Assembly: GCA_018666575.1 (NCBI GenBank)
Contig: JABIYX010000064.1
Coordinates: 1-33,095 of the forward strand
Reading direction: 5' to 3'
DNA length: 33,095 nucleotides
Source: Methanobacteriota archaeon
GTDB lineage: Archaea > Thermoplasmatota > Poseidoniia > Poseidoniales > Poseidoniaceae
Positions 1-9,700 of the stretch are shown here, one piece after another; the stretch's first letter is position 1; the number at the start of each line of letters is the position of its first letter. Position numbers and translations under genes: made by a program. Below the pieces are notes generated by a model. It did no database searches. It was given only the letters and a program-made list of their open reading frames with translations, and was not told where the DNA came from.

Positions 1-11
1 AACCACAAACA

Positions 12-767
12 ATGTCCTTGACATGGGGGTCTCGTCCTTGGAAGATTTGGCGCTCTCATTGGCAAAATCGTTCAGGTATGAATGGAAGGCGTGTTTCCTA
101 CGCGCTTGTAGGAGCAATGATTCTCTTTGCAGCAATCCCATATGCAATAATCAACCATCTGACTTCTTTACGAGACTGGGCAGCATTTGATCCATCAACT
201 CAATACGATCACGACATGGTTTTTTGGGCATGGATGATCATTCCCTATCTTACACTGTACCTGTATTATCCAGCTGCTGCATGGCTGGGAAGTAAAAACG
301 AAACGATGTGGAGGCAGAATGTTATTTTCCATCAAATGATGCTCATTTCCTGCTGGATTGTGTTCCTAATCTTTTTTTTATTCCCAGTTGAAATCGACTT
401 GCGTCATCTCGTCGTCAATACAGAAGGCACTGTTTGGGAACCGCTCTTTGTCATGATGCACACGGTCGACACACCTTGGAATTCTTGGCCTTCTCTTCAC
501 ATTGTTCAAAGCATGCAGGTTGTGTTTGTGTTACGGTACTGGTTTCCTCCTGAGTCGACTCGAATGAAGATTCTTCATTCCATGTTGTTAGTCTCCTGGC
601 TCCTATTGGTGGCTTCGACTATGGTCGTAAAGCAGCATTACATCTGGGATGTTACAACTGCAATTATTTTTGCTGGCCTGGGATGGCGATATTGGATGAA
701 GCCTTGCCTTGAAGAATTAAACTACGAACATGCTCAAAAAGAGTTTGATAAAGTATATGATATCTAA
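12..767 (+). CDS. PAP2-superfamily membrane phosphatase (inositol phosphotransferase-like)
   Basis: Predicted integral-membrane phosphatase or phosphotransferase of the PAP2 fold, 251 residues; such enzymes remove or transfer phosphate on lipid substrates. Hydrophobic segments lie near residues 29-49, 70-91, 105-125, 163-178, 189-206 and 214-226. The two conserved phosphatase motifs are visible: SWPSLH (His163 as proton donor) and KQHYIWD (His209 as nucleophile, Asp213 partner). The spacing resembles the Aur1/inositolphosphotransferase branch. The ATG at 12 is used, but Met23 (position 78) is an alternative because the upstream 22 residues are polar and not typical of the family. The real start could also lie outside the window. 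A decayed copy of this gene's 3' end is found about 800 bases downstream. The substrate is not inferable. Confidence 0.75.
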   Translation: MSLTWGSRPWKIWRSHWQNRSGMNGRRVSYALVGAMILFAAIPYAIINHLTSLRDWAAFDPSTQYDHDMVFWAWMIIPYLTLYLYYPAAAWLGSKNETMWRQNVIFHQMMLISCWIVFLIFFLFPVEIDLRHLVVNTEGTVWEPLFVMMHTVDTPWNSWPSLHIVQSMQVVFVLRYWFPPESTRMKILHSMLLVSWLLLVASTMVVKQHYIWDVTTAIIFAGLGWRYWMKPCLEELNYEHAQKEFDKVYDI

Positions 768-813
768 CTGAGTGATGCGTATTGCAAAGCCTATGGTGAT
801 TTTTCACGGAAAC

Positions 814-820
814 ATTATAA
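814..820 (+). promoter_or_regulatory. Archaeal TATA box for the gene starting at 844
   Basis: The sequence ATTATAA is centred about 27 bases before the ATG at 844. That is the usual distance from an archaeal TATA box to the transcription start, so the mRNA is probably leaderless. No Shine-Dalgarno-like sequence precedes this ATG, which agrees. Confidence 0.5.
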
Positions 821-843
821 CTTTACCGTCATAGTTTATTCAC

Positions 844-1395
844 ATGCAACCTGATGCACAACCACAGCAGCAAGTCATAGAAGGACAACCTATGAGTCAA
901 CCAATCGGACAACAGCAAGTCATGGCTGGCCAAAATATGACAATGGGGAACCAACAGATTATGATGATCCGGCAAAGAAGCGGAGGACCAAAAATCTTCG
1001 GTATCCTGGGCATTTTACTCGGTGGACTTGGAGTAATCGCTAGCGCAATGAATCTCGGAACTGATCTCGATGGACTTGGGGGTACTGCAACAGCAGTTTA
1101 CTACCTCACAACCCTGCTTAGTTTAGTCTCCGCTGGTGTGTTTGCTTACGCTGGTGTGCTCTTGTTCCAATACAAGAAGAATGGTGTCTGGTTCGGACTC
1201 GGCGCAGTCGGTGTGACTGTTCTTAGCGGACTTATCCAAGTATTCTACATAACTGTCGAAATCGAAGAGGTTTTGGGAGAAGATGCTGCAGGCATTATGG
1301 CTACACTCGGACTCATTGTGGTCGGAGTCCAAGCGATCTGCTGTACTGGTATCGTTGCTTTGCCGATGATGTTCAACGGCCAAGATCTCGAGTGA
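844..1395 (+). CDS. Small four-helix membrane protein, unknown function
   Basis: Not recognised. The 183-residue product begins with about 48 polar residues very rich in Gln and Met, with a loosely repeated QQQV-x-x-GQ-x-M pattern (residues 8-17 and 23-32). Four hydrophobic segments follow near 50-70, 85-108, 115-138 and 148-176. The loop between helices 3 and 4 is acidic (EIEEVLGED). The layout resembles many small archaeal membrane proteins with a disordered cytoplasmic head. It stands between the intact PAP2 gene and a decayed PAP2 remnant, so it may have been inserted into, or trapped within, a former tandem duplication. The start is supported by a TATA box 27 bases upstream. Confidence 0.6.
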   Translation: MQPDAQPQQQVIEGQPMSQPIGQQQVMAGQNMTMGNQQIMMIRQRSGGPKIFGILGILLGGLGVIASAMNLGTDLDGLGGTATAVYYLTTLLSLVSAGVFAYAGVLLFQYKKNGVWFGLGAVGVTVLSGLIQVFYITVEIEEVLGEDAAGIMATLGLIVVGVQAICCTGIVALPMMFNGQDLE

Positions 1396-1430
1396 TTGAA
1401 CAATCGCTAAAGCTCAGTGGGCTTAGTGTA

Positions 1431-1607
1431 AGCGCTGCTACTGTAATTTGGCCTGACGCAACTGCAATTGTGTTTACTAAAGTTGTTTGACGATATTGGA
1501 TGAGGCCTTGTCTGGAGACGTTAAAGGATGAAGTAATTCAACAAGAATTTGATTCTACACTTAATCCAATTAATCCAACGGAAGACATTAATTGGGAGAT
1601 TCTATAA
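1431..1607 (+). pseudogene. Decayed 3' remnant of a second PAP2 gene
   Basis: From 1449 to about 1550 the sequence aligns without gaps to the end of the intact PAP2 gene at a constant offset of 804 bases (645-746). Examples are CAACTGCAATT at 655 and 1459, and CGATATTGGATGA at 687 and 1491. The reading frame is kept but TGG (Trp) of the intact copy is TGA at 1488-1490. Downstream it encodes RYWMRPCLE against RYWMKPCLE in the intact gene, then a divergent tail ending at TAA 1605-1607. Upstream of 1449 the similarity fades and no start or catalytic motifs remain. This region fills most of the 336-base gap between the coding regions on either side. Confidence 0.75.
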
Positions 1608-1629
1608 TCTGTGATTTCAGATATTATGG

Positions 1630-1637
1630 ATTAAAAT
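1630..1637 (+). promoter_or_regulatory. Possible TATA box for top6BA
   Basis: ATTAAAAT lies about 100 bases before the top6B start, just after the PAP2 remnant. If it is used, the mRNA leader would be roughly 70 bases and would contain the purine-rich GGAGGAGG at 1703-1710 and GAGG at 1715-1718. It is the only A/T-rich element in this gap, but the match to the archaeal consensus is weak. Confidence 0.3.
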
Positions 1638-1731
1638 TTGGCCGAAACATCAAGTAGCCTCGTCATTAGTATGCGAATGCCTGCTGGCCCGAAGTCTTTG
1701 ACGGAGGAGGACCTGAGGCGGATGTGTCAAT

Positions 1732-3834
1732 ATGAGCATTGCAGAAAAGATGGCAGCAAATCAGAAACAAGTCGCTATTTCAGAATTCTTTGAAAAGAAC
1801 AAACACTTCCTCGGTTTTGATACCCTAACAAGGGCACTCATAACCGCTGTTAAAGAAGCAGTAGACAATGCTTTGGACGCTTGTGAAGAAGCACGAATCC
1901 TTCCTGATATCATCGTTCAAATTACAAAAATTGACAATAAAAAGGATATTCTTCAACTGGATGTTGAAGATAATGGCCCTGGTATTCCTCGTACAAGCAT
2001 CGAGAAAGTGTTTGGACAACTCCTCTTTGGTTCACGGTTTCACGCAATTCGCCAGTCACGCGGCCAACAAGGTATCGGAATTACTGGCGTAGTCATGTAT
2101 TCTCAGTTAACGACAGGAGACCCTACGCACGTTGAATCGAAAATTGCGACGGAAGCAACCGCAGTCGCAGTTGATATCGGACTTGATACTCGAAAGAATA
2201 AGGCTGTGAAGTCCAACCAAGATCGAGTTGATTGGGGAGACAAAGTCCATGGTTTGAGAATCCGAACCACGATGAAAGCGAAGTATCAGAAAGGACGCCA
2301 ATCTGTCTGGCAGTATCTTCGTATGACAAGTATTGTCAATCCGCATGCAGATATTATTTTCATAGACCCCGATGGGCAGAAGCATCACTGGCCACGTGTT
2401 ACTGAGAAATTACCAGGTCGTGTTGAAGCGATTAAACCCCATCCTAACGGTATCGAACTTGGACAGCTCCAACGATTGTGTGGTGAATCTTCTGAAGCAA
2501 GAATGACCACATTCCTACGGCGAAATTTCTCTGGTGTTTCAGGGAGAGCCGCCAAGGAGTTGTGTGAAGTTGCTGAATTGGAAGAGAAGTTGAAACCAAA
2601 ATCTCTCAAGGCTGAACAAATTAGGGCCCTGCTCGAAGCATTCCAAGGTGAGCGAACGCTGCGTGGCAAGCCTGTCAAACTGCTGAATCCACCAACGTCC
2701 TGCCTCTCTCCTATCGAAGAATTACTCATTAAGAAGGGGCTTTCTAAAACAATTGATTCGAAGTTCGTAACCACTATGACACGAGCCCCGAATGTTACTC
2801 AAGGAAATCCATTCCAAATTGAAGTGGGCCTAATCTTTGGAGAGGGTATGGCTGCAGACAAACCTGTTGAAATTCTACGATTTGCAAATCGTGTTCCACT
2901 GATGTATCAACAAGGTGGTTGTTTGTTAACCAAGGCTATTGAAGGCGTAGATTGGAGACAATATGGTCTTGATCAAGCCGGGGGAAGAGGTGTTCCTAAG
3001 GGCCCTGCTGCTATTCTTGTTCATCTTGCAAGTACAAACGTCCAGTTTACTTCTGAAGCCAAAGAAGCACTCTCAGATAATGAGATGGTGATGGAAGAAG
3101 GTCGTAAGGCGATGTTGGAAATGGGTCGCAGTTTGAGAAAGCATCTTGAGAAGAAGAAAAAGATGGGGAAGACGCGAGAGAAATTCGAACTTATCAACGA
3201 TATTATCCCTGCAATTGCAGAGAAGTCCGCATCCTTACTTCAGCTCCCAGTACCAGATTTAGCCGCCTCAATTACCAAGATTATGTCTGCTGTAATTGCT
3301 GAAACAACCACAACTTGGAATAAAGAAACAAAGCAAACAGATGTTCACATTATTCTGTATAACTACACATCAAGAGCCCGTTCCTACACCATACTTGTCA
3401 CCTGGCCTGAAAAGCAAGGCGGAAAGATGATCGGGAATGAACTCGGTGGACGGAAAGAAGCAACTGGGGTGTGGGCATGGAAACTTGAGACTCTACAGCC
3501 AGGCGTTCAAACAGTAATTACGTACAGTCTTGATAATATCGAAAAAGGAGACTGGAATGAAACCGATGTCTTTTACAGAGGTTCACAAGAGGTCATTGGA
3601 GCAACAAAGATGGACGAAAAACTCCTCGAAGAGATACGTAGACAGGAAGAAGCATTCATTGAGCAAGAGAATCTTAGCAAAGAAATTGTTACCGATTCAA
3701 TTGAGGAGGAACAATCAGCCCCGGTCCAAGAAGAAGTTGTTACCCATGATGAGCCTCCTGTTGAAACACAAGATAGTCCTGAGGTTGATTCAGGAGAAAC
3801 GAAACAAACAACTCTGTTTGGAGGTGATTACTGA
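1732..3834 (+). CDS. top6B: DNA topoisomerase VI subunit B
   Basis: ATP-binding subunit of the type IIB topoisomerase that passes one DNA duplex through another together with subunit A. The GHKL (Bergerat) ATPase fold is clear: KEAVDNALDA with catalytic Glu42 and Mg-binding Asn46, DNGPGIP at 80-86, and GQQGIG at 111-116 as the ATP lid. A transducer region follows, with the likely switch lysine in QFTSEAKEAL. At 700 residues it is longer than crenarchaeal homologues. It carries an added beta-sandwich-like region at about 530-610, as in Methanosarcina-type proteins, then an acidic, probably disordered tail ending QTTLFGGDY. An in-frame stop at 1714-1716 leaves ATG 1732 as the natural start. It overlaps top6A by one base (TGATG), showing translational coupling. 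Confidence 0.95.
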   Translation: MSIAEKMAANQKQVAISEFFEKNKHFLGFDTLTRALITAVKEAVDNALDACEEARILPDIIVQITKIDNKKDILQLDVEDNGPGIPRTSIEKVFGQLLFGSRFHAIRQSRGQQGIGITGVVMYSQLTTGDPTHVESKIATEATAVAVDIGLDTRKNKAVKSNQDRVDWGDKVHGLRIRTTMKAKYQKGRQSVWQYLRMTSIVNPHADIIFIDPDGQKHHWPRVTEKLPGRVEAIKPHPNGIELGQLQRLCGESSEARMTTFLRRNFSGVSGRAAKELCEVAELEEKLKPKSLKAEQIRALLEAFQGERTLRGKPVKLLNPPTSCLSPIEELLIKKGLSKTIDSKFVTTMTRAPNVTQGNPFQIEVGLIFGEGMAADKPVEILRFANRVPLMYQQGGCLLTKAIEGVDWRQYGLDQAGGRGVPKGPAAILVHLASTNVQFTSEAKEALSDNEMVMEEGRKAMLEMGRSLRKHLEKKKKMGKTREKFELINDIIPAIAEKSASLLQLPVPDLAASITKIMSAVIAETTTTWNKETKQTDVHIILYNYTSRARSYTILVTWPEKQGGKMIGNELGGRKEATGVWAWKLETLQPGVQTVITYSLDNIEKGDWNETDVFYRGSQEVIGATKMDEKLLEEIRRQEEAFIEQENLSKEIVTDSIEEEQSAPVQEEVVTHDEPPVETQDSPEVDSGETKQTTLFGGDY

Positions 3835-4934
3835 TGGTAGCTGTACGCAAGTCTGTTGAAGAAACAAAGGTGGCTCTACACGGTGTTGTCCGTGAAATGT
3901 ATGACCGTATTATCAAGGGCGATCCTCCGACCATGACACTCCCTGTACGAACCAAGAACAACATTGGATTCGATCCTAAATTGGGTGTTTACAAATATGG
4001 AAAGAAGCAAACTATTCGTGATGCAACAAGCCTTGGTTCTGCAAAGCAATTGCTACGCGCATTGCACGTTATTGAATTCATTGAAGGCATGATCAATGAC
4101 GGAAAATCGTCCACTCTTCGTGAAATGTACTATATTTCAGAAGGATGGGGTCTTGGGAAATTCCAATCTCAAAACGAGAGCAACAACCTAGCTGAAGATT
4201 TAGAAATCGTAACAAAATGTTTGAGAGAAGATTTCAAACTACGTCCTGAAGAAGATGGGGCCAGAATGATTGGTAACATAACACTACAAGAACGGAACCG
4301 TCGCGGACAATGGATGCGTATCAATGCTCGAGACGATGTAGGAGACAGTGGATACGGTGTCCCATACAACGTCGAGAAAGAGAAGATTGAATTCTTAGAG
4401 CATGATGTAAAATTCATCATGGCAATTGAGACCGGTGGTATGTTTGACCGACTGGTTGAAAATGGATTTGATGAGGATTTCGATTGTGCTTTACTTCACT
4501 TGAAAGGACAGCCTGCTCGTTCAACTCGAAGAATTATGAAAAGAATGAGTGAAGAATGGGATCTGCCTGTAGTTGTCTTCCTCGACGGTGATCCTTGGTC
4601 GTTCAGAATCTTCGCGTCAATCGCTTATGGTGCAATTAAGACTGCACACATTTCAGAATATCTTGCTACACCTTCCTCGACATATCTTGGGATTACCGCT
4701 GACGATATCCTTGCATATGATTTACCGAGTGATGACCTTTCAAAGAAGGATATTGAAGCGCTTAATGCTGAATTAAGCGACCCTAGATTCGCAGACGGTT
4801 GGTGGCAAGAACAAATCAATATGATGCTTGAAATCGGAAAGAAGGCTGAACAGCAATCGTTGGCAAAGTACGGTCTTGATTTCGTAACTGAAACATATCT
4901 GCCAGAGAAATTATCAGAACTCGGTTTGAACTGA
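3834..4934 (+). CDS. top6A: DNA topoisomerase VI subunit A (Spo11 family)
   Basis: DNA-cleaving subunit of topoisomerase VI, relative of eukaryotic Spo11. The winged-helix (CAP-like) domain contains LREMYYISEG; by analogy with Spo11 the second tyrosine, Tyr100, is the residue that attacks the DNA backbone. The Toprim domain shows the acidic residue in the IETGGMFDRL segment and the DGDPW metal-binding motif. The length of 366 residues is normal for the family and no key residue is missing. The start codon overlaps the top6B stop by one base, so the two subunits are made from one message and assemble as an A2B2 enzyme. Confidence 0.96.
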   Translation: MVAVRKSVEETKVALHGVVREMYDRIIKGDPPTMTLPVRTKNNIGFDPKLGVYKYGKKQTIRDATSLGSAKQLLRALHVIEFIEGMINDGKSSTLREMYYISEGWGLGKFQSQNESNNLAEDLEIVTKCLREDFKLRPEEDGARMIGNITLQERNRRGQWMRINARDDVGDSGYGVPYNVEKEKIEFLEHDVKFIMAIETGGMFDRLVENGFDEDFDCALLHLKGQPARSTRRIMKRMSEEWDLPVVVFLDGDPWSFRIFASIAYGAIKTAHISEYLATPSSTYLGITADDILAYDLPSDDLSKKDIEALNAELSDPRFADGWWQEQINMMLEIGKKAEQQSLAKYGLDFVTETYLPEKLSELGLN

Positions 4935-4974
4935 TTACGGAAAGCGAGCCTTCTTTGAGGAGTGATTCTTCGAC

Positions 4975-5967
4975 ATGGACATGGAGCAGCAACAGAAGAG
5001 CCGATGGCCCTTCCGAATCTTGATTGCATCATTGGTCAGTTTGGTTATTGGCAGTGTACTCCTCCTTTCTCAAATGGACACAATGGATGCGATTCTTGAT
5101 CCTCGCGATAACAACATCGCTGTTCTCAACACGCAGGATGAAGTTCAAACTCTCGTCGAAATTGATGATCCTGGTTGCTATCGTGCGTATGGCGTAGGGT
5201 TCGGTGGGAATGTTACGCTTTCAGAACTTGATGGTTCAGTAATTGGAGATCCCCTAACAGAATCAAAATGTAAACTCGATTGGCAAGCAATGGCAAGTGA
5301 CGGTCAAGAATTTGAGACACTTGCTACATGGGTTGTTTCAACCAAGGGCGATTACATTCTCCAAGTTGAATGTGAAGGCGATTGTGGGAACGAAACGATT
5401 TGGCTTACATCAATAGATAGTATGGAAGAAGGAATTATTTCTTCAACGTCGTTACTAACTGGAGGATTTTTGTGTTGCCTCGGAATTCTACTGCTTCCGT
5501 TATCCGGAGTACTCTTAGCATTCTCACAAAATCGAAAGAAGAACGTCATGGTTGTCGTGGGGCCTGATGGCAACCTTATGCCATTAACTGATTATACCCC
5601 CGACAACATTCAAGCACAACTCAACCAGCAACGAAATGATACCAGTGAAGGGTTAGATTTCGATATTAGAACTGGAGAATATGTAGGTCCGCAAAATTCG
5701 AACACCCAGACTCAAATGGGAGGGCAGCAGCATGTTGCAGCGGGAAGTATGCTGACCACTGAACAAGTCTATGCGCTGATGAGAGGGGATGTCGAAGCTG
5801 CATCTACTCCTGAAGAAGAAACCGTACCTGATCCATTCCCAACTTCTCCAGGAAGTTCAATTGTTGCGAGTAGCCCTACAAAACAGACTCCTCTTCCAGT
5901 AGAAAAACAGAGTCGGAAGATACCCAAGGCTGAGAACCAAGATTGGCAGTCATGGGACGAAGACTGA
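4975..5967 (+). CDS. Two-helix membrane protein with extracytoplasmic domain, unknown function
   Basis: Not recognised at family level. The 330-residue product has a hydrophobic segment at 12-33, an extracytoplasmic domain at about 35-155 with four cysteines (68, 99, 133, 137) that could form disulfides, a second membrane segment at 158-183, and a cytoplasmic tail of about 145 residues. The tail is low in complexity (Gln, Asn, Pro, Ser, Glu) and probably disordered. A good ribosome-binding site (TGAGGAGTGA, 4958-4967) precedes ATG 4975; a second ATG two codons on is possible. It lies 40 bases after top6A on the same strand. The topology resembles small surface proteins seen in marine archaea, but no function can be assigned. 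Confidence 0.6.
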   Translation: MDMEQQQKSRWPFRILIASLVSLVIGSVLLLSQMDTMDAILDPRDNNIAVLNTQDEVQTLVEIDDPGCYRAYGVGFGGNVTLSELDGSVIGDPLTESKCKLDWQAMASDGQEFETLATWVVSTKGDYILQVECEGDCGNETIWLTSIDSMEEGIISSTSLLTGGFLCCLGILLLPLSGVLLAFSQNRKKNVMVVVGPDGNLMPLTDYTPDNIQAQLNQQRNDTSEGLDFDIRTGEYVGPQNSNTQTQMGGQQHVAAGSMLTTEQVYALMRGDVEAASTPEEETVPDPFPTSPGSSIVASSPTKQTPLPVEKQSRKIPKAENQDWQSWDED

Positions 5968-5972
5968 GATTG

Positions 5973-5993
5973 ACTCGTATTTCTTCGACGAGT
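5973..5993. promoter_or_regulatory. Inverted repeat between membrane-protein gene and regulator gene
   Basis: Perfect six-base arms ACTCGT (5973-5978) and ACGAGT (5988-5993) are separated by nine bases. The flanks TTG and TTCAA nearly extend the symmetry. It begins five bases after the preceding stop codon and ends 40 bases before the preferred start of the wHTH regulator. It could be a dimer-binding operator for that regulator or a small transcript hairpin; there is no T-run after it, which argues against a classical terminator. Confidence 0.4.
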
Positions 5994-6033
5994 TCAAATG
6001 AGGGGGGCGCTACGTAACTACAGGTTGAGTAGT

Positions 6034-6768
6034 ATGGGTGACCTCGATAAAACATTGAACCTTCTGCAAAACAAGACGCGTCGCCTAATTCTTGAGCGCC
6101 TGGTTAGAGAACCACATTATCCAATGCAGTTAGCTGAACTCATTGGAATCAGCCAACAAGCAATCAAGAAAAATCTAAGGGAATTGGAGAACGGAGGATT
6201 CGTAGAGAAAATGCAGGTTGCAAGTGAAAAAGGCGGCCCACCGAGAACAATATTTCGAGTTCAGGAAGCATTTTCTTTACGTATTGATCTTGGGCCGGAT
6301 CTATTCAAGATAGAGAAGAGAAAACTTCCATCGGGTGGACCTCTGCGATTAAGTTCCAAGCTCCCCTCAACTGTCGTACCTATTGCAGAACAGGTAAGTG
6401 GGCGCAAGAAAATCAGTGTAACTGAAGGCGTTATGCATCTTGACCAACTCAATGAACAGCTCGAAACTCTGGACCGTCAAAGAGATGCCTTGATTGCATT
6501 ACATCAGCAAATTCGAGGTCGCATTTCCGCTGCAGTGGATTCTGATTTTGAGAACTACTCGCAGCGAACTATGGTTCATGCACTCATCGAAGCTCCCAAG
6601 ATTCAGCCAGACCTTGGCCTCATGGCGAAGGAATTACAACTTTCAGAACAGGACATCACAGCCGTTATGACTCGTGTACGAGAACTGGTTGAGAGGCAAC
6701 GCTCTGACCGGTCTGGTGAAGTTGTCGCCATTGACGACAACCCCGACCTACGCTGGTGGCTTGGTTAA
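6034..6768 (+). CDS. ArsR-like winged-helix transcriptional regulator
   Basis: Predicted DNA-binding repressor or activator. Counting from the preferred start, residues 1-80 form a winged helix-turn-helix: a helix opening LQNKTRRLILERL, recognition region AELIGISQQAIKKNLREL, and a wing ending KGGPPRTIFRV. This pattern matches archaeal ArsR-type regulators of the COG1777 kind. A helical, coiled-coil-prone stretch (about 125-165) and a C-terminal helical domain follow, probably for dimerisation. An upstream ATG at 5998 would add 12 residues, but the ATG at 6034 begins at the family-like MGDLDKTLNLL and has GGTTGA seven bases before it. The gene ends three bases from the convergent surface-protein gene. 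Its target is unknown; the inverted repeat at 5973-5993 is a candidate site. Confidence 0.75.
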   Translation: MGDLDKTLNLLQNKTRRLILERLVREPHYPMQLAELIGISQQAIKKNLRELENGGFVEKMQVASEKGGPPRTIFRVQEAFSLRIDLGPDLFKIEKRKLPSGGPLRLSSKLPSTVVPIAEQVSGRKKISVTEGVMHLDQLNEQLETLDRQRDALIALHQQIRGRISAAVDSDFENYSQRTMVHALIEAPKIQPDLGLMAKELQLSEQDITAVMTRVRELVERQRSDRSGEVVAIDDNPDLRWWLG

Positions 6769-6771
6769 GCC

Positions 6772-9700
6772 TCAATCAGAATCTTCTGAACCGAGTACAG
6801 ACATCAGTGAGGACTGTTCTGCGATTCGATCCTTTACATCCGCTCTGCGTCCCTTTCCTACAAGGTAAAGAACACCAAAGAGAGAGAATGTTAGAAGAAC
6901 AATCATGGTTGGCAGTGCAACCTTTCCAGCAACTTCACCTGCGACATCCAAGAACGGGTTTGAAGAACCGAGTTCGTCTGAAATACGCATAACGTTGTTT
7001 CCTTCACTCGCTTCGACGATGTTGTTACCTGGATCGACGACGACGTAGACATTCTTGGTACCTGCAGTTACTGGGTAAAGCATGTACAGTTCAACGACGC
7101 GACCATCTTTCATTGAATCATCAGGCTTGTCGATTGCTCCAATTTCTTGTCGCATGACAATGCTGTCTTCATCGCACATGTTGCTGTTCTTGCGGATTGT
7201 ATCCTTCATATCATCATCGTCGTATTCGCAAAGAATGACTTCAATGTTGGAAGCATGGACGTTTCCTGTGTTGGCAATCTCAATTCGGATCGGAATGGAT
7301 TCGCCTACGTCAGCGGAGTCCTTATCTGTGGTTGCTGATACAACTTCTAGGTCAGGAGCACGGAGACTGACTGTAATGATTTTCTCATTAGAATCGAGGT
7401 TATCTCCGTCCCATGCAGCACTTTCATCGTGATCTCCACCGTCTTCCATACCACCCATCATTGAAACAACCTTCAGCCCAAGGCTTCGAGTTAAGAGTTG
7501 TGCGCCTGGATCGATTGAAACGATAGCCGCCATGGTGTAGGTTTCGTAAGGAACCATCTCAGGAAGTCTCCATTCATTGATATCTTCGAGATACACACAA
7601 CTGTCTTCTGGGAATGAGCTTGCTGTCGATTGTGTAACAACGCACTCTTCCTCGCTTTCCAAGTCAAGTCCAACCTGACGTAGAATCTTCCAAGAAACAC
7701 TCCATCCATCGAGAGTTCCCATACCAGGAGTCTCTGTCCATACGAGATCGTTTCCTGTTCGAGTCGAGGTGTGGTTATCCAATGAAGGAACATCTGGGAC
7801 GTTACCTGCGTTGGTGACATTGACTACGAACCTGACAATACGGCCAGGGGCAGAAGTCTTGACGTCATTCTCAACTGTCGGATCCATTGAGATTTGCATA
7901 TCATAGAACTCGTTAACAGTAACTTGCAGTGTTGCAACATCACGTAGTCGTGTCATACGGCCTGAAGCATCTGGGTAAGATTGTTCAGAGTAAGTGTTGA
8001 ACACAATGGTGTATTCGCCCGCAGGAACTTGCTGAGGGATGTTCATCAGAACATCGAAGATTTGTTCAGAATCTACGTCGAGTTCCTCAAGTGAGTTTCT
8101 TGGTATCTCGATGTCCCAGATGACATCAACGCCCGCGGAGTCAGTGACTCGAGCGAGAGTGTAATCAAAGCGGTCAGGTCCATTCCCTTCGTTTGTAACA
8201 GTTGTTGGTAGAGTAATCGAGTCTCCTGGGTTAACCAGCATGTCTGGATTTGCTCCCAAATCTATGGCCGTATCGAGTTTGTACACGTGGTTGATATCAA
8301 CTTGAAGAATCTTCGAAGCGGAGATCTTAGGATATCCTTTCAGATTTGCCTTGATCGTTACCGCCTTTCCTAGACCTGCAACTGAATCATCAGGTGCGCA
8401 GATCTTGACTTTGACTTCGTGAGTCCTTGATTCATCCCCGCTTAGAATAATCCATGGGCGAGAGATGCCATCAGGATTGAGTGGTAATCCAGTTGGGAAG
8501 ATGACTTCGACTGTCCAATTGTCTTCGTTATCGGTTGTACCAGGCGTAGTGAATACAAGGTCCCCTGAATCAAAATTCTTCGCAACATCGATCTCAAAGG
8601 TGTGACAATTAGGTTCCAATGCACCCGGCATGTAAGGAGCAGGTGTAACACGAGCTGATGTGTCGTTTTGGAACATCATAATGTTGTTTGAGGAACGTAT
8701 CGATACAAAGACACCTAATTCAAGAATATCATACGTACCTTTCTCGACGGACTTGATTGGTTCTCCAGCTGACCATCCCTTGAGTAATATTACGAATGCC
8801 CCTGGATCTTCAGAAGTTGGAACACTGATTTCAAGGTTCTTTGTTACAGTCTGTTGAGGATCAAGTTGTACGCTCATTGGGAAATTGACGTCCCATGCAA
8901 ACGGCAAAAGCCATTCTTGTCTTCCCTCGAGAGTTTGAGGGTCCCAGAAGAGGAATGTATCTGCTACGTTTCCAGTGTTGGTAATCGTAATCGAGAAGAT
9001 TGCGGTCTGTCCCTGTTCAACATCGGCAACGCTGTGCGAGCTATCGAGGTCAATTCCATGAACAACGTCCATGAGTGTTAGAGTGGTAATCTCAGACCGG
9101 ATTGCTGGATCCTTGTACGACTTAGCATCAACTCGTATTTCTGCTAATTCGTCACCATTCGCTTGATAAATCGATGGCGCCCGTACTCTGAGGTAAAATC
9201 GAATAGATTCGCCGCCTTCAAGGAAGATTGCGGTATCAGGGAAGATTGCTGTGTGGTTCTCTGCGAAGAATAATGTGGCTGTCCAGTTGGTTGGAACTCC
9301 TGTGATGTTGAGTCCGTATGTGTCTGCAACCAAATCCTTCGGTCCCGGTGTCGAGTTATTCATTGAAAGATTGTAGATGGTTTGTTCACCTGGTTCGATG
9401 ACGTGATAGAAGGTTTCTCCTTCTTCGAACTCTACATCAACTTGTCCTGTAAGGACGTGAGAATAACAGATAGTAAATCGGTTGTTGTTGGCTTGGTCGT
9501 TACACTTGTTGGTATCAGACCATGCAACGTGAGCCCCACTTCCAAGATCGTTTGAGAAAGCTGGCGGCATTCCAATACTCGGCTTATACCCGGAGTTAGG
9601 GCCAAGTTTGTTCGATGACCATTTCGTAATCGGCACAATTTCCCATGGATCAAGAGCAATGAGCCCATCGCCTTCCATGTTGGTATGGTTGAGACGGACA

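Noticed and set aside
796-807. Short hairpin GTGA-TTTT-TCAC with a T-run after the PAP2 gene, as a terminator
   Set aside because: A four-base stem with a loop made of the T-run itself is too weak to call.
1671-1793. A 40-codon open frame overlapping the start of top6B in another frame, preceded by a possible TATA box
   Set aside because: Its second half is only the shifted frame of the conserved Top6B N-terminus, it has no recognisable content, and the top6B start is well supported; an upstream regulatory frame is possible but unsupported.
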